Shown piece after piece: positions 9,146-17,993 of a stretch of DNA of 64,000 bases (position 1 is its first letter; every line of letters starts with the position of its first letter). The stretch lies in contig NZ_OY763408.1 of the NCBI RefSeq assembly GCF_963667405.1, forward strand, positions 1,821,757 to 1,885,756. Reading direction: 5' to 3'. The translations under genes were made by a program, and so were the position numbers. This DNA comes from an uncultured Sphaerochaeta sp. GTDB lineage: Bacteria > Spirochaetota > Spirochaetia > Sphaerochaetales > Sphaerochaetaceae. The notes under the pieces are model-generated. The model saw only the letters and a program-made list of their open reading frames with translations. It did not search any database and was not told where the DNA came from.

Positions 9146-10087
9146 TCAGTACACCCCCTCGCCGGTCAGCTTGCGGCTCAAGGCGTTTGAGGAGGAAACC
9201 AGAATCACCCCGATGATACCGCTGAACAAGCCGATGGCAGTTGCATAGCTGTAGTTCTGGTTTGCCAAACCGGTGCGATACACCAGCGTATCGATGATGT
9301 CACTGACCATGCTGTTGTCCGGTGTGTAGAGCAGGAGTACCTTCTCAAAGCCCAAGGAGAGCAACCGCCCCACATTGAGGATGAGCATCACCATGATGGT
9401 CGGCATGATCGAGGGGATGGTCACATAGAAAATCTGCTGGGTGCGCGAGGCCCCGTCTATGGTAGCCGCCTCATAGAGGTCGGCAGGAATGGCGGTGATG
9501 GCAGCCAGATAGATGATGGCAGTCCAGCCGGTATACTGCCAGGTATCCACCAGGATGTAGATGATGCGGAAGAACCTCGCTTCGTTCATGAAGTAGATGG
9601 CTTCCTGACTGAACAGCCGTTGTCTGAGTATGTTGACGATTCCGGAAGAGGGAGAAAGCAACTCGCCCAGAATGGCGATGACCACCACCGTGGAGATGAA
9701 TCGAGGCATATACGACACGGTTTGCACCACCTTCTTGAACGGAAGCAGATGCACTTCGTTGAGGAGAATAGCAAAGATGATGGGGATGGGAAAGTTCACC
9801 ACCAGGTTGAGCAAGCTCAGCACCAAGGTGTTGCGGAAGGCCCGCCAGAAGGCAGGATCGGACCAGAACCGGGAGAAGTACTGCAACCCCACCCACTCGG
9901 TTCCAAACGGCCCCATGCCCGGCCGATAGCGCCTGAAAGCAAGCACATTGCCGAACATCGGGGCATACTTGAACACAATGAAGTAGAGCACCGGCAACAC
10001 CATCATAAGATACAGCTGCCAGTAACGGCCAAGATAGGCTCCCCTTCGTTTCAGCATCGGCCTATCCAGACCTTTCTCACTCTTCAT
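9146..10087 (-). CDS. ABC transporter permease, LplB type
   Basis: A 313-aa permease with a characteristic N-terminus (YLMMVLPVLYFIVFKYAPMFGNVLAFRRY) and an EAA loop (YEAATIDGASRTQQIFYVTIPS). The ATG at 10087 is preferred to the adjacent upstream TTG. It lies between the binding-protein gene and the LplC-type permease in one operon. Members of this family import complex saccharides or oligosaccharides; specificity is not readable from the sequence. Confidence 0.9.
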   Translation of the reverse strand: MKSEKGLDRPMLKRRGAYLGRYWQLYLMMVLPVLYFIVFKYAPMFGNVLAFRRYRPGMGPFGTEWVGLQYFSRFWSDPAFWRAFRNTLVLSLLNLVVNFPIPIIFAILLNEVHLLPFKKVVQTVSYMPRFISTVVVIAILGELLSPSSGIVNILRQRLFSQEAIYFMNEARFFRIIYILVDTWQYTGWTAIIYLAAITAIPADLYEAATIDGASRTQQIFYVTIPSIMPTIMVMLILNVGRLLSLGFEKVLLLYTPDNSMVSDIIDTLVYRTGLANQNYSYATAIGLFSGIIGVILVSSSNALSRKLTGEGVY

Positions 10088-10113
10088 CAAACACTCCTGA
10101 ACGTAAGGAAAGG

Positions 10114-10138
10114 GGCCCCGCCGTTGTAGGACGGGGCC
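10114..10138 (-). other. Intra-operon hairpin after the LplA-type gene
   Basis: GGCCCCG and CGGGGCC flank an 11-nt loop, between the binding-protein stop and the LplB start. It has no T-run. It may protect the upstream mRNA and raise binding-protein output relative to the permeases. Confidence 0.55.
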
Positions 10139-10146
10139 TCACTGCC

Positions 10147-11685
10147 CTAGAGATTTGCGTTGTACAGATCGTTGAACTTCTCGATGCCAAGGCTCTTCAT
10201 CTCCTTGACATACGCGTCCCAATCCTTCTCGATGCTCTTGCTTCCGGTAAGGAAAGCAGAATTCCAGCGCTCGAAGGCATCGGAGAGCGGAGTCTGCAGC
10301 GTTCCTGCTTCCTCAGCCTGGCGATCGTCGAACTTCGGGGTCGGGGGGATGGCCTGGATGACGTCGCCCATTGCCTCAACCTCGGCGTTGATCCTGGCGT
10401 AGTTCTCGTCATACTTGGTCATCTCGCGAGAGTTGACCCAGACCATCTGCGTCACATCGCTTCCGCAGCCATAGCGAACCTGCAGGCTCTTGTAGATGCC
10501 TTCGCTGGAGTTGAGAATCTCATCGACGAAGACGATCTTGCCGTCCTTCACCGTGTAGGTGGTTCCCTCCACCCCGAGGCACCAGAGCTTGGCATTCTCT
10601 TCAGAGAAGAACATCTCATCCACAGCACGGACAATCTGTTCAAAATCTGAACGCTTGCTGGTCTTGTACGGGAAAAGGATGCCCGAACCGGTCTTGCTCT
10701 TGGGCTGGTGGTGTGCACCGGCAGGACCGCTCAGGGAAGGATACATCTGCAGCTTGAAGTCCGGAATCGAGCTGTTGGCGGTTACGCCGCCGAGCTGATC
10801 ATAATATGCATAGCTCGCCATAGCCTTGCCGGTTGCAAGTTTCTGTGTCCAGCGGTCTCCATCAATAGGTTCGGCCATCTCAGGATCGAGCAAGCCTTCC
10901 GCATACAGCTTGTGGAAGTACGTGACGTAGTCCTTGTACTGCTCGCTGATGGCACCAGCGAAATAGCGCTTGTTCGCATAGTCCCAGCTGAGGGTGTTGC
11001 TGCCGCTTGCACTGTTCTTGCCCAGTGAAATACCCCAGGAGGGCATGGTCATGCGGTAGAGCACACGAGGGCCGGCCAGGATGGTAAGGGGATAGGAAGA
11101 AGGATTGTTCTGCTTGAACACCTTGAGCACCTGATACAGGTCATCAAAGGTCTTCGGGGTCTTGAGGTTGTACTTCTTCAGCAGGTCCTCGCGCAGGATC
11201 AAGCCGCCATCATAGAAGGGAACATCGAAGAGAGCGGGAAGATAGTAGCGCTTGCCATCCTTCAGATTGAGCGCATTCACATCATCCTCAAGCCCGAACT
11301 CCTTGACCCTGGCGTTGAAATTGGGTGTCCACTCGCTGTAATCGCTGATCGGAACGATCGCGCCGTTGAGTGCAAGCGCCGCATTCTCGCCCTTGGTGGA
11401 CTGGTAGAGAATGACATCGGGGGCGTTGGTGCCGGTGTTCAGTGCCAAGGAGACCTTGGTCTGATAATCGGCGATCGGGATGATCTCAAACTCCACGTCT
11501 GCGTTCACCCGTTTCTGGACCTCGGTGACAGTCAGCCAGTCCTGCTTGAACGGCAGGGTGGCATTGTCTGAATAGTAGGCGGAGAATGAGACCGGACCGC
11601 CACTTTGTTCCTTTACTCCCGCCGCTGTGAGCGAGAAGGAAAGGGTAAGCAAAACCAAGAGAGCAACCAATAGGGTTTTCTTCAT
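10147..11685 (-). CDS. Extracellular solute-binding protein, LplA-like
   Basis: A 512-aa exported protein: signal peptide MKKTLLVALLVLLTLSFSLTAAG, then a family-1 binding fold with LNTGTNAPDVILYQ and LREDLLKKYNLKTPKTFDDLYQVLK, typical of the long LplA-type binding proteins. A GGAGGGG ribosome site precedes the ATG. It is the first gene of an importer operon directly downstream of anmK and behind a promoter region with a palindrome shared with the namZ/murQ promoter. That supports uptake of MurNAc- or muropeptide-type sugars. Substrate is inference. Confidence 0.88.
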   Translation of the reverse strand: MKKTLLVALLVLLTLSFSLTAAGVKEQSGGPVSFSAYYSDNATLPFKQDWLTVTEVQKRVNADVEFEIIPIADYQTKVSLALNTGTNAPDVILYQSTKGENAALALNGAIVPISDYSEWTPNFNARVKEFGLEDDVNALNLKDGKRYYLPALFDVPFYDGGLILREDLLKKYNLKTPKTFDDLYQVLKVFKQNNPSSYPLTILAGPRVLYRMTMPSWGISLGKNSASGSNTLSWDYANKRYFAGAISEQYKDYVTYFHKLYAEGLLDPEMAEPIDGDRWTQKLATGKAMASYAYYDQLGGVTANSSIPDFKLQMYPSLSGPAGAHHQPKSKTGSGILFPYKTSKRSDFEQIVRAVDEMFFSEENAKLWCLGVEGTTYTVKDGKIVFVDEILNSSEGIYKSLQVRYGCGSDVTQMVWVNSREMTKYDENYARINAEVEAMGDVIQAIPPTPKFDDRQAEEAGTLQTPLSDAFERWNSAFLTGSKSIEKDWDAYVKEMKSLGIEKFNDLYNANL

Positions 11686-11797
11686 AGTGCCCCTCCTTTG
11701 TGTATTTGAAAAACCGATGTACGGTCTTTACCAACAAAGCTCTGCGGCTGTCCTGGAAGGGTGCAAACTCGGGAGACATGAGGACTGCCACCTCTGT

Positions 11798-11827
11798 AGT
11801 ATAAGCACCAAATGGAGCAAATCGCAA
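11798..11827 (-). promoter_or_regulatory. Candidate promoter of the LplABC-type importer
   Basis: On the minus strand a TATACT -10 box (11798-11803) lies 18 bp from a TTGCGA -35 box (11822-11827). The expected transcript would have a leader of about 105 nt before the ATG at 11685. Confidence 0.5.
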
Positions 11828-11858
11828 CAATCTTTTTTACCAATACCCTAAATTTTTC

Positions 11859-11873
11859 TGAAAATTATTTTCA
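11859..11873. promoter_or_regulatory. Palindromic operator candidate (MurR/RpiR type), site 1
   Basis: TGAAAAT-T-ATTTTCA is a perfect 7+1+7 palindrome between the anmK stop and the importer promoter. The same 15-mer with one mismatch occurs at 16256-16270 in the namZ/murQ promoter region. It is the best candidate binding site for the RpiR regulator at 17994-18836. Confidence 0.6.
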
Positions 11874-11874
11874 A

Positions 11875-13035
11875 CTACCGTTGGATTTTTCCCATCACCA
11901 CCCTATGTCTTGCACCGGTTGCACCGAGCATGTTGTTGGGTCTTCCCTGCAAAGCCTCATACGCAAGCAGGGCGAACGCGACCGCTTCCTTGCTGTCACT
12001 GTTTCTGCCCACCTGTTCCTGCGTCAGCACCTTGGTTCCCAACTCCTTGGAGAGGGCGGAAAGCAAGGTCTGATTATGACTGCCTCCCCCTCCGACAAGC
12101 AGACGATCGAGCTTTGCGGGAGAGAACCGCCCAACCGCTCTTTGCACGCAGCGTGCAATGAAATGGGTCGTGGTTCCCAGAAGATCGACAAAGGGCACTC
12201 CCAGCTTGTCGGCCTCAGCCTGCAAGGCGGCAACATAGCGGCTTCCATACAGTTCCCTGCCGGTCGACTTGGGAAGCGGGAGTGGAAGATAGGTATCAGA
12301 TTGCTCCATCCATGCAAGCAAGCGATCATCCACCCTGCCCAGCCCGGCCAGCTTGCCACCTTCGTCAAACCGCTGCTTCCCCCCTGTCTCCTTGAAGACC
12401 AAGGCATCGAGGACCATGTTCCCCATACCGGTATCGAAGGCAATCACCTCCTCGAGGTTTGCAGAAGGGGGAAGGATGGTAAGGTTTGCAATGCCTCCCA
12501 CGTTCAGCAATCCGATGCACGCCCCTTCCTGCCGGTACAAGAGATACTCGGTGAAGGGAACCAGAGGAGCACCCTGACCACCTGCAGCAAGGTCCCGGGG
12601 ACGGAAATCACTGATGACCGGGCAAGGGAATTGCTCGCTGAGAAAGCAACTCTGCCCAAGCTGGAGCGTCGAGCGCACGGAATGACCCAGGTAGTCCACC
12701 GCGTTGGGAAGATGATGGAATGTATGCCCGTGCATACCGATCAAGCCGATGCGTGATGGTTCCACCCCGGCTTGTGCACATACCGCAAGTGCTGCCTCGG
12801 AAAAGAGGGACCCGAGCAGCCCATCCATGAGGCAAAGCTCGCGGCTTCCCCCTTCACTCCCCTTGGCAAGCACCAAAAGCCGGTCCCGTACTGCATCCTC
12901 ATAGGCGACGGTAAGAAACCCCAGTTCCTCAACCTGCAGGGAAGTATCATCTTCTGTGATGCGCACCAGGGATGCATCGATGCCGTCGCAACTGGTGCCG
13001 CTCATCAGCCCGATGGCCAGTGTGCTTCTCTTCAT
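11875..13035 (-). CDS. anmK: Anhydro-N-acetylmuramic acid kinase
   Basis: A 386-aa cytoplasmic kinase that opens and phosphorylates 1,6-anhydroMurNAc to MurNAc-6-phosphate with ATP, in peptidoglycan recycling. The N-terminus carries the family signature GLMSGTSCDGID. Further motifs are DFRPRDLAAGGQGAPLVPF, NVGGIANLT, FDTGMGNM and LLVGGGGSHN. The start overlaps the GNAT gene stop by 4 bp. It is the last gene of the namZ-nagZ-GNAT-anmK operon. Its product is the substrate of the divergently encoded MurQ. Confidence 0.95.
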   Translation of the reverse strand: MKRSTLAIGLMSGTSCDGIDASLVRITEDDTSLQVEELGFLTVAYEDAVRDRLLVLAKGSEGGSRELCLMDGLLGSLFSEAALAVCAQAGVEPSRIGLIGMHGHTFHHLPNAVDYLGHSVRSTLQLGQSCFLSEQFPCPVISDFRPRDLAAGGQGAPLVPFTEYLLYRQEGACIGLLNVGGIANLTILPPSANLEEVIAFDTGMGNMVLDALVFKETGGKQRFDEGGKLAGLGRVDDRLLAWMEQSDTYLPLPLPKSTGRELYGSRYVAALQAEADKLGVPFVDLLGTTTHFIARCVQRAVGRFSPAKLDRLLVGGGGSHNQTLLSALSKELGTKVLTQEQVGRNSDSKEAVAFALLAYEALQGRPNNMLGATGARHRVVMGKIQR

Positions 13036-13511
13036 GCCTGCGAACCCAGGAAATCACGATAGATGCCCGGAGTCGACCCTTCAATCAGGATGGCATCAAC
13101 ACACTTCTGGTAGAAACCCACCGGACCGACCCCGCCGATGATGGCATAGGCGTAACCCTCGTCACGAAGGGCTTCAAGACTGCGCAAAAGCAGGGCCTTT
13201 CCGATACCAAGCCCCTGCTTGCTGTCCAGCACGCGGGTGGGACCGAAGAAATCGGGGGCTGTTGCATTGTAGCACGCATAAGCGATGATCTCTTTCCCTT
13301 CGGTAGCAAGAAAAAGGGAGATGGGATGGGAACCGAAACAGACGTCGGCTTCCCCTCGCGCTGCAACCGAGGAGTGCTCTGCAATCCAGTTGAGCACCCG
13401 TTCCTTGTCAGGTGCCATTGCACGTCGGATCTGGATGCCTTGTTCGGCGAGCGCATCGACAGCGGGGCGGCTTGATCTGAGATTGTAGAGCTTGACCAAC
13501 ATGTCCGGCAT
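13032..13511 (-). CDS. GNAT-family N-acetyltransferase
   Basis: A 159-aa acetyl-CoA-dependent acyltransferase fold: the acetyl-CoA loop is visible as SKQGLGIGKALLLRSLEAL, after a beta strand (EIIAYACYNA). The C-terminal segment VGPVGFYQKC is typical of GNATs. An AAGGAG site lies 9 bp before the ATG. It sits between nagZ and anmK with 1-bp and 4-bp junctions, so a role in amino-sugar or muropeptide metabolism is plausible, for example acetylating a glucosamine unit. The substrate is unknown. Confidence 0.8.
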   Translation of the reverse strand: MPDMLVKLYNLRSSRPAVDALAEQGIQIRRAMAPDKERVLNWIAEHSSVAARGEADVCFGSHPISLFLATEGKEIIAYACYNATAPDFFGPTRVLDSKQGLGIGKALLLRSLEALRDEGYAYAIIGGVGPVGFYQKCVDAILIEGSTPGIYRDFLGSQA

Positions 13512-13512
13512 T

Positions 13513-15084
13513 TCACGCTTCTCCTTGTTCGGGAAGCACCACAGGAAGCACCCCCGTCATTTCGGCTTTGCCTGCCAGCACCTGGGCGAGGGCATGCACT
13601 ACCGATTCGGTGTACGCATACGCTGCAATGCTGCGCACTCTTCTGTCCAACAGACCCAGGTCATACGGATTGCGTAGTGCAACACAGAGGGTGGGAAGCT
13701 TCTGTGCAAGACGGTTGGCCAATGCGAGCTGCCCGGTATGCAGATGGCCGTTGTACGTACCCACCACCACCGAGGAATACCCCGCAACGCGCTTGCACAG
13801 GCCCTCGATCTCTTCTTCGCTGGGGTCATCCTTTGTGGTGATGCCATCACAAGAGAGCAAGGCAGCGAGCGAGGAAGCAAAGGTGAGGATCTCTTCGTCA
13901 TTGGACACGTTGGTGGCCCTGAAAGGCCGCGGGCCAAGCACCAATGGCTTGCTTCCCAAGCTGAATGGGGCATCATTGACCAACGTCAGGCTTTTCTGAT
14001 GCAGCAGGGCATTGCTTTTGCTGTGGTTCCCACAAGCAACCACCGAAAGAGGAGGTATCTCCTGCTCAGAAAGCATGGTTTTTGCCTGCAAGATCCGCTG
14101 GGTCGATTCGGCAAAGGAAGCGGTATCCAAACGCCCCTCAAGCAGGGCTTCTTCCACAAGCTCAACTGCCTTGCAAGCCAACTCCACATGGTGGCTGATG
14201 CAGACCACATCCACACCGGCCTGCAATGCCGCCAGGCTTGCTTCCACTGTCCCATAATGGTTTGCAATGGCCTGCATCTCCATGCAATCGGTAAAGACAA
14301 GACCTTTGAACCCATACTCCGAGCGAAGCAAGTCGGTCATGATGGTCCTGCTCAACGTTGCGGGAACGGGTTCAGGTTCAAGCGCGGGGAAGAGAATGTG
14401 ACTGCTCATGATACCCTGCACCCCGGCGGTGATGGCTTTTCGGAAAGGCTCAAGATGGATGGCAAGCTGCTCCTCCCCACCCTCCACAACCGGAAGTGCG
14501 ACATGACTGTCGAGGTGGGTGTCCCCATGACCGGGGAAATGTTTTCCCACTGCCATCACCCCACCTTCCTGCAAGCCTTCGATCATGGCGAGGCCGAATC
14601 GTGTCACCTGTTTGGGATCATCCGAAAAGCTTCGCACCCCGATCACCGGATTGTCAGGATTGCTGTTCACATCCAGTGAAGGAGCAAAGTCCACATTCAC
14701 CCCGAGAGCCCGGAGTTCGGTTGCCGTCAACAATCCCGCTCGGTGGGCGAGACGCTCATCGTCTGTGGCGGCAAGGGCCATGGCAGAGGGCACATTGGTG
14801 CAGTCTTTGGAAAGACGGGTGACCATGCCACCCTCCTGGTCGATGGTGATCAGCGCATCGTGGCCGCATTCCGACCGCACCAGTTCCTGAATCTCCTGAC
14901 ACAGGGTATGAAGTTGGGTCTTACTCTCAATATTCCTTGCAAACAGGATGATGTTCCCGATCTTATGGCGCTTCACCGCATCGATGAAGGATTGTTCCAA
15001 AACCGGACCGTCAAACCCACAGACAAAATGCTGTCCTATCTGTTGTCGAAGCAACGTTCGCTCGTCTTCATGCATATCGTTCAT
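13513..15084 (-). CDS. nagZ: Beta-N-acetylhexosaminidase, GH3 (NagZ-like)
   Basis: A 523-aa glycosidase removing terminal GlcNAc from muropeptides. GH3 hallmarks are ITIDQEGGMVTRL, the NagZ-specific His/Asp loop KHFPGHGDTHLDSH and the nucleophile Asp in VFTDCMEMQAI. The C-terminal domain (about 370-523) makes it a two-domain form like the Bacillus enzyme, but no signal peptide is visible, so it should act in the cytoplasm. It overlaps the namZ stop by 17 bp. Confidence 0.9.
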   Translation of the reverse strand: MNDMHEDERTLLRQQIGQHFVCGFDGPVLEQSFIDAVKRHKIGNIILFARNIESKTQLHTLCQEIQELVRSECGHDALITIDQEGGMVTRLSKDCTNVPSAMALAATDDERLAHRAGLLTATELRALGVNVDFAPSLDVNSNPDNPVIGVRSFSDDPKQVTRFGLAMIEGLQEGGVMAVGKHFPGHGDTHLDSHVALPVVEGGEEQLAIHLEPFRKAITAGVQGIMSSHILFPALEPEPVPATLSRTIMTDLLRSEYGFKGLVFTDCMEMQAIANHYGTVEASLAALQAGVDVVCISHHVELACKAVELVEEALLEGRLDTASFAESTQRILQAKTMLSEQEIPPLSVVACGNHSKSNALLHQKSLTLVNDAPFSLGSKPLVLGPRPFRATNVSNDEEILTFASSLAALLSCDGITTKDDPSEEEIEGLCKRVAGYSSVVVGTYNGHLHTGQLALANRLAQKLPTLCVALRNPYDLGLLDRRVRSIAAYAYTESVVHALAQVLAGKAEMTGVLPVVLPEQGEA

Positions 15085-16180
15085 AGCTCCTCTTGATGTA
15101 TTCGAAAGTGCGCGCCTCTTCTTCGATGCGTTCCAGCGTTGCAGACAGGTTTGCCCTGGCTATCGCTTGTTCTGAGAACCCTGCAAGCCGCGTAAATGAG
15201 GCATTGAATGAAAGATGTTCAGGATACAGGTCCCACAGGAGGGAGAGTACCGACAAGGCAGTACTGAAAGGCCTGAAATGCCCACTGTCGATGACATGGG
15301 CATACAAACCGTGACACGCTTGCCCTTGGAATTTGCCGGTAGAGGGAACAAAGGTGATGGGGGTGAACCGAACTCCGGCAAGATTGAGTTTTCCTACCTC
15401 CAAGGAGAGTTGATATGCATCGATGAAAGGAGCGCCGAAGAGCTCGAACGGGGCACTGGTTCCCCGTCCCTCGCTGAGATTCGTCCCTTCCAGCAAGCAA
15501 AAGCCTGCATAGAGCTCAATGGCACTGCAATGGGCAATGGCAGGACTGGTCATGATCCAAGGCCGTTTCAGGTCCTCCCATCGCTGGGTGCGTCTCCACC
15601 CCTGCAGGGGAACAACCTGAAGGTCGCACCCAATCGCTCGTTCCCCGTTCAGAAAGAGAGCCAGTTCCCCGATGGTCAGCCCATAGCGCACTGCCAGTCC
15701 TGCAAGACCAACAAAACTGGCATGCTCTGCATCGAGGATGGGACCTTCCACCACAATACCACCCAAGGGATTCGGACGGTCCAATACCAAGAGGGGTACT
15801 CCCCCATGCATCAGCTGTTCCAGTGTCGCCGTGTAGGTGTAAAAGCGAAGGCCCACATCCTGCATGTCAAATACCAGCAAGTCGATATCGGCAAACAAGG
15901 AGGGATCGAGACGGGTGTGCTCTCCCTGATAGAGACTGCGGATGGGTATCTGGGTATGAGGATCCCGGCTCTCGGGTATCATTTTCCCGGCTTGGGCTGA
16001 CCCATCCAAGCCGTGCTCAGGCGCGTAGAGCACCCGCAGGTCATAGTGATCATGCAAACAGAGGACGGAAGATTTGTATCTGTTGTCAAAGCTGCTGGAG
16101 TTGGTCACCAAACCCAGCCGCTTTCCCCGAAGAAGCGATGCATGGGGTTCCTTCAGTATCTGGTCCAGACCGATTTCCAT
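15068..16180 (-). CDS. namZ: Exo-beta-N-acetylmuramidase, GH171 (DUF1343)
   Basis: The ATG at 16180 follows a strong GGGGAGGA site; an upstream extension is unsupported. The 370-aa product matches the DUF1343/GH171 family: LRGKRLGLVTNSSS, YAPEHGLDGSAQAG, LVFDMQDVGLRFYTY and LDRPNPLGG. These enzymes release terminal MurNAc. Bacillus NamZ is secreted, but this protein starts MEIGLDQILKEP with no signal peptide, so it is likely cytoplasmic and acts on imported fragments. First gene of the operon with nagZ, GNAT and anmK; the operator at 16256-16270 overlaps its promoter. Confidence 0.88.
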   Translation of the reverse strand: MEIGLDQILKEPHASLLRGKRLGLVTNSSSFDNRYKSSVLCLHDHYDLRVLYAPEHGLDGSAQAGKMIPESRDPHTQIPIRSLYQGEHTRLDPSLFADIDLLVFDMQDVGLRFYTYTATLEQLMHGGVPLLVLDRPNPLGGIVVEGPILDAEHASFVGLAGLAVRYGLTIGELALFLNGERAIGCDLQVVPLQGWRRTQRWEDLKRPWIMTSPAIAHCSAIELYAGFCLLEGTNLSEGRGTSAPFELFGAPFIDAYQLSLEVGKLNLAGVRFTPITFVPSTGKFQGQACHGLYAHVIDSGHFRPFSTALSVLSLLWDLYPEHLSFNASFTRLAGFSEQAIARANLSATLERIEEEARTFEYIKRSYERYA

Positions 16181-16243
16181 GGAATCCTCCCCTTTCTGTA
16201 TCCTAGTCCAACTGGCTGCACAGAACAAGCATGAGTAAGGATA

Positions 16244-16271
16244 AGAATAGCATATTGGAAATTATTTTCAA
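16244..16271 (-). promoter_or_regulatory. Candidate namZ operon promoter
   Basis: On the minus strand TTGAAA (16266-16271) and TATTCT (16244-16249) are 16 bp apart. The palindrome at 16256-16270 covers the -35 box and part of the spacer, a classic repression geometry. Confidence 0.6.
16256..16270. promoter_or_regulatory. Palindromic operator candidate (MurR/RpiR type), site 2
   Basis: TGGAAATTATTTTCA differs at one position from the perfect palindrome at 11859-11873. A weaker match (11 of 15) begins 33 bp further on, at 16289-16303, next to the murQ -35 box. Confidence 0.6.
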
Positions 16272-16300
16272 TATTATCTTTAATATACTGAAAACTATTG

Positions 16301-16329
16301 TTGTCCATCCCCTGCTTTCCGTGTATACT
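16301..16329 (+). promoter_or_regulatory. Candidate murQ promoter, apparently leaderless
   Basis: TTGTCC (16301-16306) and TATACT (16324-16329) are 17 bp apart. The murQ ATG begins 9 bp after the -10 box and has no Shine-Dalgarno sequence, so transcription would start at or within a few bases of the ATG. Confidence 0.6.
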
Positions 16330-16338
16330 GCTTCTGTT

Positions 16339-17262
16339 ATGGAAAGCATTCTGGAAACGGAACAACGAAATCCCCTCTCCTACCGCATCGACTCCAAGTC
16401 CACCTTGGAGATTCTCTCCATCATCAACGAGGAAGACAAGAAAGTGCCCTTCGTGGTGGCGAGTGCCATGCCCTCGATCGCTGTAGTGGTGGATGATGTG
16501 GTTGAGGCCTTCCGAAACGGAGGCAGGCTCTTCTATATCGGGGCGGGTACGAGCGGAAGGCTCGGTGTTCTTGATGCCTCTGAGTGTCCTCCCACCTATG
16601 GGGTGGAACCGGAAATGGTACAAGGTATCATCGCCGGTGGGCAGAAAGCCCTTACCACCAGTGTCGAGTGGGCTGAGGATGACGGGCAGGCAGGGGTTGA
16701 GAGGCTCAAGCAAGTCTCCTTCACCTCCCAGGATGTTCTGATCGGTATCACGGCAAGCGGGGGAGCCCCCTTTGTGGTGGAAGCCATGCGGTATGCACTT
16801 GGCCTTGGCTCGAAGGTAGGGGCGATCAGCTGCAACAGGACAACGGCCGTCTTTGACCTGCTGGACGAACAGCACCGCATCTTTGTTCCAGTGGGACCTG
16901 AGATTGTCACCGGCTCCACCAGGATGAAGGCAGGCACTGCCCAGAAGCTGGTGCTGAACATGATCACCACCACTGCCATGATCAGGATTGGAAAAGTCTT
17001 CAACAACCTGATGGTTGACCTTCGTCCCGTCAATGCCAAGCTCATCCAACGCAGTCACCGTCTCATAACCGAGGTGACCGGGTGTGATGAGAGCGAGAGC
17101 AAGCGCCTGTTTGAAGCGGCAGGAAACAACACCAAGCTTGCCATCACCATGGGTCTCTTGCACGTTTCGGTTGAACAAGCCACCGAGTTGCTCGAACAGA
17201 ACGGGCAAAGCATCTCACGGGTATTGAATCTGATGGAATCTCATTCGGTTTCCGGCTCCTGA
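16339..17262 (+). CDS. murQ: N-acetylmuramic acid 6-phosphate etherase
   Basis: The open frame runs from 16231, but homology begins at the ATG at 16339 (307 aa), just after a -10 box. MurQ cleaves the lactyl ether of MurNAc-6-P to GlcNAc-6-P and lactate. The SIS-domain signature is present as FYIGAGTSGRLGVLDASECPPT, including the catalytic Glu, followed by GITASGG and STRMKAGTAQKLVLNM. The C-terminal region (SHRLITEVTG) is normal. It accepts the products of AnmK and of the BadF-type kinase encoded nearby. Confidence 0.95.
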   Translation: MESILETEQRNPLSYRIDSKSTLEILSIINEEDKKVPFVVASAMPSIAVVVDDVVEAFRNGGRLFYIGAGTSGRLGVLDASECPPTYGVEPEMVQGIIAGGQKALTTSVEWAEDDGQAGVERLKQVSFTSQDVLIGITASGGAPFVVEAMRYALGLGSKVGAISCNRTTAVFDLLDEQHRIFVPVGPEIVTGSTRMKAGTAQKLVLNMITTTAMIRIGKVFNNLMVDLRPVNAKLIQRSHRLITEVTGCDESESKRLFEAAGNNTKLAITMGLLHVSVEQATELLEQNGQSISRVLNLMESHSVSGS

Positions 17263-17316
17263 CTCTTGCATCCACATAATTCAGGCCGTATACCAGAGAA
17301 AAGGAGAACTCCTTGT

Positions 17317-17979
17317 ATGGCATACGAACTGGACTTCAGCACCCTCACCCTTGGGTTTCTGAAAAAGCGTCTTCTCGAAGAAGATCTCATCCCCAGTCAG
17401 ATACCCCTGACCAGGGATCTGGATGAGCATATTGCTACCATCTCCAGCTGTGGCATCTGCACCCTGGAAGATCTGAAAAAACGCCTCCAAACACCGAAAA
17501 GACTGGGGCAGCTAGCCCAGGAAAGCGGGATTGGCAAGACGTATCTCACCTTGCTGCTGCGTGTCCTGAATGGCTACACACCAAAACCGCAAAAGCTGGC
17601 ACTCCTCACCGAACATGCAAGACAACTGGAAACCCTGGGTCTGAAGACCAGCAAGGAGTTCTGGACGGCAGCACGCCGGAAAAGGGACAGGGCCGCTCTT
17701 GCCCAGCAACTTGGTGTCGAGGAGGCTTCCTTGCTGCCGCTTGTGAGTCTGTGTGATCTTTGCCGTTTGCAATGGGTCAGCATCCTGTTCGCCCGGCTTC
17801 TCCTGCATGCAGGAATTCGCAGTGTGGGAGACATTGCGAAGGCGGAAAAGAGCGTACTTGCCAAACGATGCGAAATGGCGAATCGAACGGAAAACCTGTT
17901 CAAGGGCAAGATTGGGGAACGAGATATGGGCAGGCTAATCTATCTCGCCGCCTTGGCCGATGATGAAGTGGAGTTTTGA
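17317..17979 (+). CDS. DUF4332-like helix-hairpin-helix protein
   Basis: The start at ATG 17317 follows AAGGAG at normal spacing. The 220-aa, mostly alpha-helical protein has short repeated helical units (ISSCGICTLEDLKKRL, LLHAGIRSVGDIAKAEK) resembling the helix-hairpin-helix pattern of DUF4332 proteins. There is no signal peptide, membrane segment or enzyme motif. It follows murQ by 54 bp on the same strand and may be co-transcribed. The link to MurNAc metabolism is positional only. Confidence 0.65.
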   Translation: MAYELDFSTLTLGFLKKRLLEEDLIPSQIPLTRDLDEHIATISSCGICTLEDLKKRLQTPKRLGQLAQESGIGKTYLTLLLRVLNGYTPKPQKLALLTEHARQLETLGLKTSKEFWTAARRKRDRAALAQQLGVEEASLLPLVSLCDLCRLQWVSILFARLLLHAGIRSVGDIAKAEKSVLAKRCEMANRTENLFKGKIGERDMGRLIYLAALADDEVEF

Positions 17980-17993
17980 AGCACAGGGGGTCC

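Noticed and set aside
16231..16338. N-terminal extension of murQ
   Set aside because: It crosses the operator sites and -35/-10 boxes, and homology starts at 16339.
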